From Chitinophaga niabensis (GTDB taxonomy: Bacteria > Bacteroidota > Bacteroidia > Chitinophagales > Chitinophagaceae), in contig NZ_FSRA01000002.1 of the NCBI RefSeq assembly GCF_900129465.1, positions 744,001 through 808,000 of the forward strand: a stretch of DNA of 64,000 nucleotides, written 5' to 3'. Each line of letters starts with the position of its first letter. Position 1 is the first letter of the stretch. Positions 9,457 through 17,791 of this stretch are shown one piece after another. The position numbers and the translations under genes are program-made. The notes beneath the pieces are model-generated. The model saw nothing but the letters and a program-made list of their open reading frames with translations, made no database searches and had not been told where the DNA came from.

Positions 9457-10581
9457 ATGGCTGGTATCTATCTTCATATTCCTTTTTGTAAAAAAGCATG
9501 CCACTATTGCAATTTTCATTTTTCCACTTCCCTGCAACACCGCGAAGAGATGGTCCAATGCCTGATCCTGGAAGCCGGCATGCAGAAAGAATACCTGATC
9601 GGCCAGACGGTACAGACAATATATTTTGGCGGCGGCACTCCCAGCCTGCTGTCTCCCGGAGATATTTCCGCTTTGCTGGAATCCCTCCGTTCTCATTATT
9701 CTATCAGTGAGGATGCTGAAATAACGCTGGAAGCCAATCCGGACGATCTGAGCGCCAGGGCGCTGGAGGGCCTTTATGATGCCGGCATTAACCGTCTCAG
9801 TATTGGCATTCAATCTTTTTTTGAGGAAGACCTCCGCTGGATGAACCGTGCCCACAATGCAGAACAGGCTATCAGCTGCCTGGAGCTTGCCAGGGAAACA
9901 GGCTTTGACAATATCAGCATCGACCTCATCTATGGCGGCCCTACTTTAACCAATGAGCGCTGGGCAAAAAATGTTTCCAAAGCTGTATCTCTGGGCATTC
10001 CCCATTTATCCTGTTATGCCCTTACCGTAGAGCCCGGTACTGCGCTGGACCATTTTATACAGCGGAAAAAGATCCCTGCCATTGATCCGGATAAGGCCGC
10101 ACAACATTTTGAAATGCTCATGGAATGGCTGGAAGCTGCCGGTTATGAGCATTACGAGATCTCAAACTTTGCCTTACCGGGTAAACGTTCCAAACATAAC
10201 AGCAGTTACTGGCAGGGTAAACCTTATTTAGGCCTTGGCCCTTCCGCACACTCTTTCAACGGTTATTCCCGCCAGTGGAATGTGGCCAATAATTCATTAT
10301 ACATACAAGGGGTCCGTAAAGATGCCCTGCCATTTGAAAAAGAAATGCTCAGCCCCAAGATGGCGCTGAATGAATACATTATGATCTCCCTCAGAACAGA
10401 AGCCGGTTGTAACCTTGATAAGGTAGCCGATCAATATGGGCAGGACAAACAGCGGCAGTTGCTGATTGCCGGGAAAGAATTCATCGATAAAGGATGGATG
10501 AAACAGGAAGGCCCGATGTTAAAACTTACCCGGGAAGGGAAGTTTTTTGCCGATGGCATTGCCGCGGCCATGTTCTTTTAG
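9457..10581 (+). CDS. hemW: Radical SAM family heme chaperone HemW
   Basis: The start at 9457 gives MAGIYLHIPFCKKACHYCNF, the canonical HemW N-terminus with the CxxxCxxC motif for the 4Fe-4S cluster and SAM. The frame is open for 27 codons upstream, but these are not family-like. Further family motifs: IYFGGGTPSLL, EANPDD, GINRLSIGIQSF, DNISIDLIYGGP, and the C-terminal HemN-type domain (SSYWQGKPYLGLGPSAHSF). 374 residues, usual for HemW. HemW binds heme and is thought to insert it into respiratory proteins; it lacks the extra features of coproporphyrinogen dehydrogenase. Its stop overlaps the convergent gpsA stop by 4 bp. Confidence 0.93.
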   Translation: MAGIYLHIPFCKKACHYCNFHFSTSLQHREEMVQCLILEAGMQKEYLIGQTVQTIYFGGGTPSLLSPGDISALLESLRSHYSISEDAEITLEANPDDLSARALEGLYDAGINRLSIGIQSFFEEDLRWMNRAHNAEQAISCLELARETGFDNISIDLIYGGPTLTNERWAKNVSKAVSLGIPHLSCYALTVEPGTALDHFIQRKKIPAIDPDKAAQHFEMLMEWLEAAGYEHYEISNFALPGKRSKHNSSYWQGKPYLGLGPSAHSFNGYSRQWNVANNSLYIQGVRKDALPFEKEMLSPKMALNEYIMISLRTEAGCNLDKVADQYGQDKQRQLLIAGKEFIDKGWMKQEGPMLKLTREGKFFADGIAAAMFF

Positions 10582-11603
10582 ATCAATCCCTTTTCCAGTT
10601 CCAGGAAAGCTTCTTCCGTACGCATCTGCTCCCAGAGGATAGCATATACTTTCTGCGCAATGGGCATATAGGCCCCGATCTCTTCATTGATCTCAAAGAT
10701 GCAACGGCTGGCATAGTATCCTTCGGCAATCATATTGAGTTCCAGCTGTGCTGCCTTTACCGTATAACCTTTGCCGATCATATTGCCGAATGTGCGGTTA
10801 CGGCTGTGTAAGGAATAACAGGTCACCAGCAGATCTCCCAGGTATGCGCTGGCGTTATAGTTATGTACGGTCACTTCTTTTCCTGCACCGGCCTGGTATT
10901 GTTCATATTTCTCCAGGAATTCCTGCATTTCGCGGAAACAGTTGGTGATGAATACGCTCAGGAAATTGTCCCCATATTCCAGCCCATGCGCAATCCCCGC
11001 TCCCATCGCATAAATGTTCTTGAGCACGGATGCAAACTGTACGCCCATCACATCTTTATTGACGATGGTTTGCAGGTATTCTGTATTGAACCTGGCAGCC
11101 ATGGCTTCTGTTTCTGCGGTATTGATGCCGGAGAAGGTAAGATAGGAAAGCTTTTCGCTGGCTACTTCTTCCGCATGGCAGGGACCGGTGATGGTAAAAT
11201 ATTGTTCCAGCGGGAGTTTAAATACATCTGCCAGGTAATCATTGATCAGTTGATTGGTGCCTGGTACCAGTCCTTTAATGGCACAAACTACCGTTTTACC
11301 TGTAAATGCGTCAGGGGCTAAGGTTTCCAATACGGTACGAAGGAAGGCAGACGGAACGGCCAGGATGATGATATCGCTGGCTTTCACCACTTCTGCCAGA
11401 TCGCTGTTCAATTGCAGCAGGCTGGTATCGAAGTATACGGATGTGAGATAGTGTTTGTTATGGTGCCGTAATTGCATGTGGCGGATGGTTTCCTCGTTAC
11501 GGATCCACCAATGAATGTGCTGGTTGTTGTCTGTCAGTATCTTAGCCAACGCGGTGGCCCAACTGCCGCTTCCAATAATGCCGATATGATTACCCATGCT
11601 CAA
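10578..11603 (-). CDS. gpsA: Glycerol-3-phosphate dehydrogenase [NAD(P)+]
   Basis: Reduces dihydroxyacetone phosphate to sn-glycerol-3-phosphate for phospholipid synthesis. The N-terminal Rossmann motif is IGIIGSGSWATALAKIL. Further motifs are IILAVPSAFLRTVL, VCAIKGLVPGTNQLI, FTITGPCHAEEVA (active-site region), VASVLKNIYAMGAGIAHGL-like ASVLKNIYAMGAG with the catalytic lysine, and SRNRTFGNMIGKGYTV. 341 residues, normal. The start may be the third codon (MGNHIG). Monocistronic by appearance. Confidence 0.95.
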   Translation of the reverse strand: MSMGNHIGIIGSGSWATALAKILTDNNQHIHWWIRNEETIRHMQLRHHNKHYLTSVYFDTSLLQLNSDLAEVVKASDIIILAVPSAFLRTVLETLAPDAFTGKTVVCAIKGLVPGTNQLINDYLADVFKLPLEQYFTITGPCHAEEVASEKLSYLTFSGINTAETEAMAARFNTEYLQTIVNKDVMGVQFASVLKNIYAMGAGIAHGLEYGDNFLSVFITNCFREMQEFLEKYEQYQAGAGKEVTVHNYNASAYLGDLLVTCYSLHSRNRTFGNMIGKGYTVKAAQLELNMIAEGYYASRCIFEINEEIGAYMPIAQKVYAILWEQMRTEEAFLELEKGLI

Positions 11604-11662
11604 CTTTCCAAATTTCCTGCAATGTAAAAAAAATCAACGGGCTATGGCCCATCAGGGGATAT

Positions 11663-11698
11663 AAAAAAGCAGGCATACCATTTACGGCATGCCTGCTT
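11663..11698 (-). terminator. Rho-independent terminator at the end of the export array
   Basis: The stem GCAGGCAT (11669-11676) pairs with ATGCCTGC (11689-11696), with a 12-nt loop. On the minus strand it is followed by six T. It lies 16 nt after the stop of the last adaptor gene. Confidence 0.8.
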
Positions 11699-11713
11699 CC
11701 TATATCAATTTGC

Positions 11714-13081
11714 TTATTTCTTTGTGCCTTCGAAGAGCTGTGCCTTAGGCACCACTTTTACTTTCTTCCCGTTTTCCAGGGTTTTGGAGATAGCCGTGTA
11801 AGGTCCGCTGATCACTTCCTCTCCTTCTTTCAGACCGCTCTTGATCTCGATATTGGTATCATCCTGGATCCCGGTGGTCACTTCCACCATTTTAACGGTA
11901 TTATCTTTCTGCAGTACAAATACCACTTCTTTGAAGTCTTTTTTGCCTTCTCCTGTATTTTCAGAAGGAGGGGCCGGTGCATTCTTATCTGTTTTTTTGC
12001 CTTTGGCAGTATCTTCCGGATTACGGGTGGTTACGGCATTGATAGGAATAGATAACACCTGTTTTTCTGTACGCGTCTGAATATCCACGCTGGCACTCAT
12101 TCCCGGGCGGAATGGGAACCTGCGGTTCTTTCCGTTGGAAATTACTTCAAGGTCTGTATAAGAAGATGGTGCGATACGGATGTGTACAATGTAATTGGTC
12201 ACCTGCTCGGCAGAAGTAGTGGCAGAAGTGGCTGCACCTTTGCTGGAGCTGGCAATTTGTGTTACCACTCCTTTGAACTTGCGGTTGTTATATGCATCTA
12301 TTTCAATGATGGCAGAATCGCCGAACTTTACTTTAGGAATATCATTTTCCCCAACATCCACCTGCACTTCCATGGTGCTCATATCTGCGATGCGCAACAT
12401 TTCCGTACCGGTCATTTGTGCTGTACCTACCACGCGCTCTCCTTTCTTTACAGATAAAAGAGAAACAGATCCTGACATGGGAGACAGGATAGTGGTACGG
12501 CCCAGGTTCTTATTCGCTTCTGTGAGATTGGCCTGTGCGCTGGCCACAGCAAACTTGCTGCTGTTGATCCTCTGGGAAGCAGCATTAAAATCTGCCAGCG
12601 CTGATTTATAGGTAGCTTCGGCAGTTTCAAATTCTGATTTGGAAATAACTTTTTGCTTCAGCAGTTCCGAGTTACGATCGAAAGCAAATTTTGCCTGGTC
12701 CAGCCTGGCTTTGAAAGCATTCAATCCCGCGGTACTATTGGCCAGTTCTGCTTCAGACTGACTAACGGCGGCGGCGGCACGGTCTCTCATAGAACCATAA
12801 ACATCTGCATAAATGCGCGCGAGTACCTGTCCTTTCTGCACGGAATCTCCTTCCAGCACCAGGAGGTCTGTGATCTCACCTGATACGTCAGAACTCACTT
12901 TCACTTCAATTTCAGGATACACTTTTCCACTGGCAGAAACCACTTCAATGATATCTTTTTTGGCAGCCTTATCTGTTGCAACTTTAGTGCCCTCGTCATT
13001 GCCGGATCCTTTGACCACGGCGAGGATCACAATAAGGACTACAAGGCCGCCGATTATCCAGTAAAGCAATTTCTTCTTCAT
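11714..13081 (-). CDS. Efflux periplasmic adaptor (HlyD/MacA-like), distal copy
   Basis: A 455-residue membrane-fusion protein linking an inner-membrane pump to TolC. It has an N-terminal membrane anchor (about residues 5-22, LLYWIIGGLVVLIVILAVV), a barrel/lipoyl part (VSASGKVYPEIEVKVSSDVSGEI, LVLEGDSVQKGQVLARI), a long coiled-coil hairpin (about 90-185, Ala/Ser/Glu-rich), a second lipoyl half (TTILSPMSGSVSLL) and a beta-barrel. A low-complexity insert near residues 365-385 is rich in Lys, Pro and Glu. It is the last gene of the array, 31 nt after tolC, and ends at a terminator. A MacA-type partner of the ABC permeases is the likeliest role. Confidence 0.88.
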   Translation of the reverse strand: MKKKLLYWIIGGLVVLIVILAVVKGSGNDEGTKVATDKAAKKDIIEVVSASGKVYPEIEVKVSSDVSGEITDLLVLEGDSVQKGQVLARIYADVYGSMRDRAAAAVSQSEAELANSTAGLNAFKARLDQAKFAFDRNSELLKQKVISKSEFETAEATYKSALADFNAASQRINSSKFAVASAQANLTEANKNLGRTTILSPMSGSVSLLSVKKGERVVGTAQMTGTEMLRIADMSTMEVQVDVGENDIPKVKFGDSAIIEIDAYNNRKFKGVVTQIASSSKGAATSATTSAEQVTNYIVHIRIAPSSYTDLEVISNGKNRRFPFRPGMSASVDIQTRTEKQVLSIPINAVTTRNPEDTAKGKKTDKNAPAPPSENTGEGKKDFKEVVFVLQKDNTVKMVEVTTGIQDDTNIEIKSGLKEGEEVISGPYTAISKTLENGKKVKVVPKAQLFEGTKK

Positions 13082-13112
13082 ATGCGCATTTATTTCTGTG
13101 TCCGATCCCCGC

Positions 13113-14555
13113 CTATAGCGTTATGCGTTGATCGCGATAGAATTCGAGTAATTTAATCTTGAAAATATAGTCGTATAGGGCAGATACTTTGTCAATCTGC
13201 GCTTTAAACAGGTTCGTTTGTGTGGTAATATACTCTACGGTGTTCATTAAACCAACATTGAAACGTTTGGTAGCAAAGTCATATGCCTTTTGCGATGCAC
13301 GTTCAGTGGTAATGGCAGCCTGGTATTTCTGAAAAGCACCTACCGCATTTGCATGCGCTGTGTAAACATCCTGGCGGAGTTTCTGGCGGTTAATGTCTAA
13401 TGTGAGCTGTCGGTCCTGTACATCGATCTTAGCGCGTTCTACATTACCGCGCGCCCTCCATCCGTTGAAAATGGGAATGCCCAGTGTCAGACCTACATTC
13501 TGACCAAAGTTATTACTCAGCTGATCGCCGAAAGGCACTGTCCTTCTGTCCTGTGAAAAGGAGGCTGTCTCTACCAGGGAGGTGGGGTCATTTTTCAGGT
13601 ACCCGATCGTTTGCGTTCCTGTAGTAATAGGGCCAAAGCCTTCTTTAATGGTATTAGCGTAACTGGTATTGATCCCTGCAGAAAGGCTGAGATTTGGATA
13701 CATGGCCCCTCTGGCGGAAGCGAGGGACTTGTTGGCTGCTTTTACATACATGGAATCCGCACGGTATTGCGGGTATGTGGCCAAAGCGGCACTGTATACC
13801 ATTTCAGGAGCTGTTTCCCACAAGTTCAATACAGGTATGCGTTCAATGTTTTCCGGTAATTCTACTACAAAAGGCACGGCAAAATCCAGGTTCAGCAATG
13901 CTTTCATCTGTAGCACGTTTACAATGCTGGTGTTTTGAGCAGCTACCAGCGTAGAGCTATCCCTAGCCAGCTGGGCTTCCAGATCTGCCTGGTTGCTTTC
14001 CGGAACGGAACCGGCAGCTACCAGTTTCTTGGTATTTTCCAGCTGGGCCATACTGAGGTCCACCTGGGATTTACTGATCTTTACCTGTTCGTTGGCCAGC
14101 AGGATCTGCAAAAAGGCATTGGCTACGTTCACGCCCATATCGTTCCGGGCCCTTTCCAGTAAAAAATTACTGGCATATACCTGGTACTTACTGGCAGCTA
14201 CTGTATTCTGTTTCTGGAACCAGCCGAAGAGGTCTACACCTGTATTGAGGCTTACCCCGCTGCTGAAGTTCGCGGTATTCACATAAGTATTGGATTCAAA
14301 CGAAATGTTCCGTCCAAAGCGGTATTCACCACTTGCCCCTCCGTTTAAGGTGGGGAGCCTTGCCATCTGGTTCTGCTTTAATGTTAGTTCCGCAAGCCTT
14401 TTCTGCAGCACACTTTGCTGAACGGTGAGGTTATGGCTCAACGCATAGTCCAGCGCCCGCTGATACGTCCAGTTATCCTGCGCAGCCACATTGCGAGGGT
14501 TGCCAAACAGCAGCAAAGCCAGTATTGATGCGATTGCAAGGGACTTTTTATTCAT
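13113..14555 (-). CDS. TolC family outer-membrane efflux channel
   Basis: The start at 14555 gives a clean signal peptide (MNKKSLAIASILALLLFG...VAAQ) and a 480-residue protein, normal for TolC; the frame is open back to 14666, but those residues are not signal-like. It has two repeats of long helical hairpins with strand pairs, for example WTYQRALDYALSHNLTVQQS near the N-terminus and FGQNVGLTLGIPIFNGWRAR in the second half. It forms the outer-membrane duct for the adaptors and permeases encoded around it. A 150-nt gap to the upstream ATPase and a TAnnTTTG element suggest it may also have its own promoter. Confidence 0.9.
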   Translation of the reverse strand: MNKKSLAIASILALLLFGNPRNVAAQDNWTYQRALDYALSHNLTVQQSVLQKRLAELTLKQNQMARLPTLNGGASGEYRFGRNISFESNTYVNTANFSSGVSLNTGVDLFGWFQKQNTVAASKYQVYASNFLLERARNDMGVNVANAFLQILLANEQVKISKSQVDLSMAQLENTKKLVAAGSVPESNQADLEAQLARDSSTLVAAQNTSIVNVLQMKALLNLDFAVPFVVELPENIERIPVLNLWETAPEMVYSAALATYPQYRADSMYVKAANKSLASARGAMYPNLSLSAGINTSYANTIKEGFGPITTGTQTIGYLKNDPTSLVETASFSQDRRTVPFGDQLSNNFGQNVGLTLGIPIFNGWRARGNVERAKIDVQDRQLTLDINRQKLRQDVYTAHANAVGAFQKYQAAITTERASQKAYDFATKRFNVGLMNTVEYITTQTNLFKAQIDKVSALYDYIFKIKLLEFYRDQRITL

Positions 14556-14562
14556 AGCCTGA

Positions 14563-14570
14563 CAAAAATA
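14563..14570 (-). promoter_or_regulatory. Putative promoter -7 element for tolC and the distal adaptor
   Basis: The minus strand reads TATTTTTG (TAnnTTTG), ending 7 nt before the tolC ATG. This would give an almost leaderless message. No -33 element is evident. Confidence 0.3.
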
Positions 14571-14705
14571 TATTAATTGATATGATGCCATTCCCCAGTT
14601 CTTGATAAATGGCAATTTTTTAGTAGGTGTGGCACAGGGCCACACGAATTTAAGGCAAAACATCATATGATGAGTTTTTAGATAGCGGAAAATGTAAAAG
14701 TGTTT

Positions 14706-15368
14706 TTATTCCACCTTACCGTCCTTGATCCGGATGATCCGGTTTCCGAATTCGGCGTTAGTATCTGAATGGGTAACCTGTACGATGGTAATACCATCCT
14801 TTTTATTCAGTTCTGCGAACAGCTCCATGATCACCTTAGCCTGGTCTGAGTGCAGGTTTCCGGTAGGTTCATCTGCAAAGATCACAGCGGGTTCGGCAAC
14901 AATGGCCCGTGCAATTCCCACCAGCTGCTGCTGGCCGCCGGAAAGCTGATTGGGGAACAGGTCTTTTTTTGCCACCATATTGAACCTGTCTAGTATATCC
15001 GCCACGCGGCTTTTGCGTTCGGAGGAGGGCATGTCCTTATATAACAATGGTGTTTCTATGTTTTCGTATACGGTGAGCTCATCTATCAGGTGATAGGCCT
15101 GGAATACAAAACCTATGGTACCCCGGTGAAGCTGGGTGCGTTTTTTATCGTTCATCTTATTCACCAGCTCTCCCTGGAACAGGTATTGCCCGTCAGAAGG
15201 TTCTTCCAGCAGACCCAGGATATGCAACAATGTAGACTTCCCGGAGCCGGAGGGACCCATGATAGACACAAACTCTCCTTCGTGAATAACCAGGTTCACA
15301 TCCTTTAAAATTTCATGTTTGCCAAACCCTACCGGGTAGTGCTTTGTAATGTTGCGTAGTTGAATCAT
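14706..15368 (-). CDS. ABC transporter ATP-binding protein (MacB/LolD type), distal copy with altered motifs
   Basis: A 220-residue nucleotide-binding domain that would energise the FtsX-like permeases. Walker A is GPSGSGKSTL (about 39-48), Walker B is AVIFADEPTG, and the H-loop is VTHSD. Two motifs differ from the proximal ATPase of this array. The residues after the signature are LSGGQQQLVGIARA, with Leu where Arg is usual, and the D-loop region is GNLHSDQ instead of GNLDS. Catalytic Lys, Asp-Glu and His are all present, so I expect activity, though perhaps reduced. It starts 16 nt after the last permease gene. Confidence 0.92.
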   Translation of the reverse strand: MIQLRNITKHYPVGFGKHEILKDVNLVIHEGEFVSIMGPSGSGKSTLLHILGLLEEPSDGQYLFQGELVNKMNDKKRTQLHRGTIGFVFQAYHLIDELTVYENIETPLLYKDMPSSERKSRVADILDRFNMVAKKDLFPNQLSGGQQQLVGIARAIVAEPAVIFADEPTGNLHSDQAKVIMELFAELNKKDGITIVQVTHSDTNAEFGNRIIRIKDGKVE

Positions 15369-15384
15369 GATCGTGTTAAATATT

Positions 15385-17790
15385 TTATTCTGAACGTAAT
15401 GCTTTTACAGGATTCATCAGGGCGGCCCTGATGGTTTGAAAACCGACGGTGATGGCTGCTATGCTGATGGCCAGCAGGCCGGCCAGCAGAAACACCCACC
15501 AATTGATATCGATACTATAGGCATAGATCCCCAGCCACTTATTCATCACAAACCAGGCGATGGGTGTAGCTATCAGGATGGCCAATATTACTAATTTCAG
15601 GAAATCCCGCGAGATCAGCGCAGTAATTGTAACAACGCCGGCGCCCAAAACCTTGCGGATGCCTATTTCTTTATTGCGCTGACCGATGGTGATCAATGCA
15701 ATGGCAAACAGTCCCATGCAGGAAATGATGATGGTGATCACCGCGCCGCTTATAAAGATCTTTGCCAATACTTTATCCCCGGTATACAACCGGGCCGTAT
15801 TCTCATCCACAAAGGAACCCAGGAAAGCGCCGGGCGCAGAAGCTTTCCAAGCACTTTCGATCGTTGCCATAGAAGCTTCAAGGTTACCTGGCGCCGTTCT
15901 TATAAAAATATAGTCGGAAGGACGTCCTTCATTGTTCAGTGATAATGTAAGCGGTTCTATCTTCCGGTGCAGGGATTGAAAGTGATAATCCTTCATGATC
16001 CCTATTACGCTGTAGGCAGGCCCATCTTCTTCAAAACGTACGGTAAACCCTTCTATATCCTTCACACCTAACTGCAGCGCCATCCTTTCATTGATAATGA
16101 TGCTGTTGGAATCTGCCATCTGTGGACTGAATTCACGGCCCGCCAGCAGCTTTATATCCATGGTTTTAAGATAATCGTACGAAACGAACTGCAGGTTGGT
16201 CATCAGCTCCTGGTTCTTATAGGAGAACCCAACAACAGAAGTAGATATGCTGCCATCACGGCCGCGGCCAAAATTGCTCCTGGCTGCGGAAATGCTGAGG
16301 ATACCGGGTTGCTGTGCCAGTTTTGCTTTCATTCTTTCCAGGACCTGCCCGGCATCTACTTCATTGCTCACCGGAATGCTCACCACTTCATGTGTATTAA
16401 AGCCTAATGATTTATTTTTCAGGAAGTTCATCTGCTGCCACGCAATAATGGTACAGCAGATCAGCAAACTGGAAAATACGAACTGGGTAACGATAAGGGA
16501 ATTGCGGAAGTAATTATTCCTGCCGCTGTTGATCTTTCCTTTTAATACCTGCAGGGTTTTAGCACGTGCCAGCACCAATGCAGGATAACCTCCGGCCAGG
16601 ATGGAGATCAATAAGAATACTATTGCCATACCGGTTATCACTCCCGGATCTTTCAATATCCCGAAAGAGAGATGATATCGCAGCACGGCATTATAAGTAG
16701 GCATAGCGATATAGGCTAAACCAATGCCCAATACCAGGGAAAAGAAGAACAATACCATGGCTTCCCCGCTTAACTGCAGGGCCAGCTGGAATTTGGCAGC
16801 GCCCAGCGCCTTACGCATGCCTACTTCTTTTGCCCGTGTAAAAGCCCTGGCCATACTCAGGTTAATGAAGTTGATGCTCGCAATAAAAAGCAGGAATGCT
16901 GCAATGAACAACAGCATATACAACATCATCACCCTGCCTGTATTCTTCTGGCCGTTTTCTGTTAAGTGTACCTCTTCCATGGGAATGAACCCAATATGCA
17001 TATATGCTCCGTACTTATCTGCTTTTGCGCCTGCCTTCTTATATTTATCAACATCCTCCTCGTAGTATTTTTTCGTCAGGGCTATACTTCTCTTTTCCAT
17101 CTCTTCCCCGGTAACCCCTGGTGTTAATTGGGCGAAGGTATAGAGGTTGGAATGGCCCCATTCGTCTTTGTTACCTGCATAATCAGTTACCCTTTCAAGA
17201 CGGAGCAGTACATCAAAATTAATACTGGAATTATCCGGTATATCTTTCACTACGGCCGAAATAGTAAAGGCTTGCCAGCCATCACCCTGGTTAATGGACA
17301 CTGTTTTGCCGACAGGATCTTCTTTCTTAAAGAGCTTCGCAGCCGTTCCTTCTGTGATAATGGCATCATTGAGCCCCAACCGCAGATGGCCGCTAACGGC
17401 CGGGAATGTGAACATGCGCAGGAAAGAGCTGTCCACACAATTGATCCCGATGGTCTGTACTTCGCCCGCAGTGGTACGGATACCCGCTGCGTCGTTGGCA
17501 ACTCTCACGATATTCACCACTCCCGGCATTTCCTCTTTCATTGCGGGAGCTAAGGGAATGGGAGTGGAAAGATGTGTACGTGGCCCTTCTGCACGTGCCT
17601 CGCTGTAATAAAGCTGGTACAGGTTCTTTTTATTAAGATGGAAATTATCATACGAGAATTCACTGTAAACCGTGAAGCACAATAACAGTGCTGCTGCGAT
17701 GGCAACACTCATCCCAATAATATTAACAGCAGAAACCTGTTTTGATTTCCAGATATTGCGCCAGGCTATTTTAAGATAGTTTTTAAGCAT
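15385..17790 (-). CDS. MacB/FtsX-like ABC transporter permease, fifth of five
   Basis: An 801-residue permease with the duplicated MacB_PCD plus FtsX layout common in Bacteroidota. One N-terminal helix (about 20-42) is followed by a periplasmic core domain with FTFPAVSGH. Then come three helices with MARAFTRAKEVGMRKALGA, a second membrane segment, a second periplasmic domain, and a C-terminal three-helix block with IALITIGQRNKEIGIRKVLGA. It ends NPVKALRSE, close to the ending of all five copies. Such proteins usually work as mechanotransmitters exporting peptides, lipids or drugs with a MacA adaptor and TolC. The substrate is unknown. Only 1 nt separates it from the fourth permease. Confidence 0.93.
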   Translation of the reverse strand: MLKNYLKIAWRNIWKSKQVSAVNIIGMSVAIAAALLLCFTVYSEFSYDNFHLNKKNLYQLYYSEARAEGPRTHLSTPIPLAPAMKEEMPGVVNIVRVANDAAGIRTTAGEVQTIGINCVDSSFLRMFTFPAVSGHLRLGLNDAIITEGTAAKLFKKEDPVGKTVSINQGDGWQAFTISAVVKDIPDNSSINFDVLLRLERVTDYAGNKDEWGHSNLYTFAQLTPGVTGEEMEKRSIALTKKYYEEDVDKYKKAGAKADKYGAYMHIGFIPMEEVHLTENGQKNTGRVMMLYMLLFIAAFLLFIASINFINLSMARAFTRAKEVGMRKALGAAKFQLALQLSGEAMVLFFFSLVLGIGLAYIAMPTYNAVLRYHLSFGILKDPGVITGMAIVFLLISILAGGYPALVLARAKTLQVLKGKINSGRNNYFRNSLIVTQFVFSSLLICCTIIAWQQMNFLKNKSLGFNTHEVVSIPVSNEVDAGQVLERMKAKLAQQPGILSISAARSNFGRGRDGSISTSVVGFSYKNQELMTNLQFVSYDYLKTMDIKLLAGREFSPQMADSNSIIINERMALQLGVKDIEGFTVRFEEDGPAYSVIGIMKDYHFQSLHRKIEPLTLSLNNEGRPSDYIFIRTAPGNLEASMATIESAWKASAPGAFLGSFVDENTARLYTGDKVLAKIFISGAVITIIISCMGLFAIALITIGQRNKEIGIRKVLGAGVVTITALISRDFLKLVILAILIATPIAWFVMNKWLGIYAYSIDINWWVFLLAGLLAISIAAITVGFQTIRAALMNPVKALRSE

Positions 17791-17791
17791 C

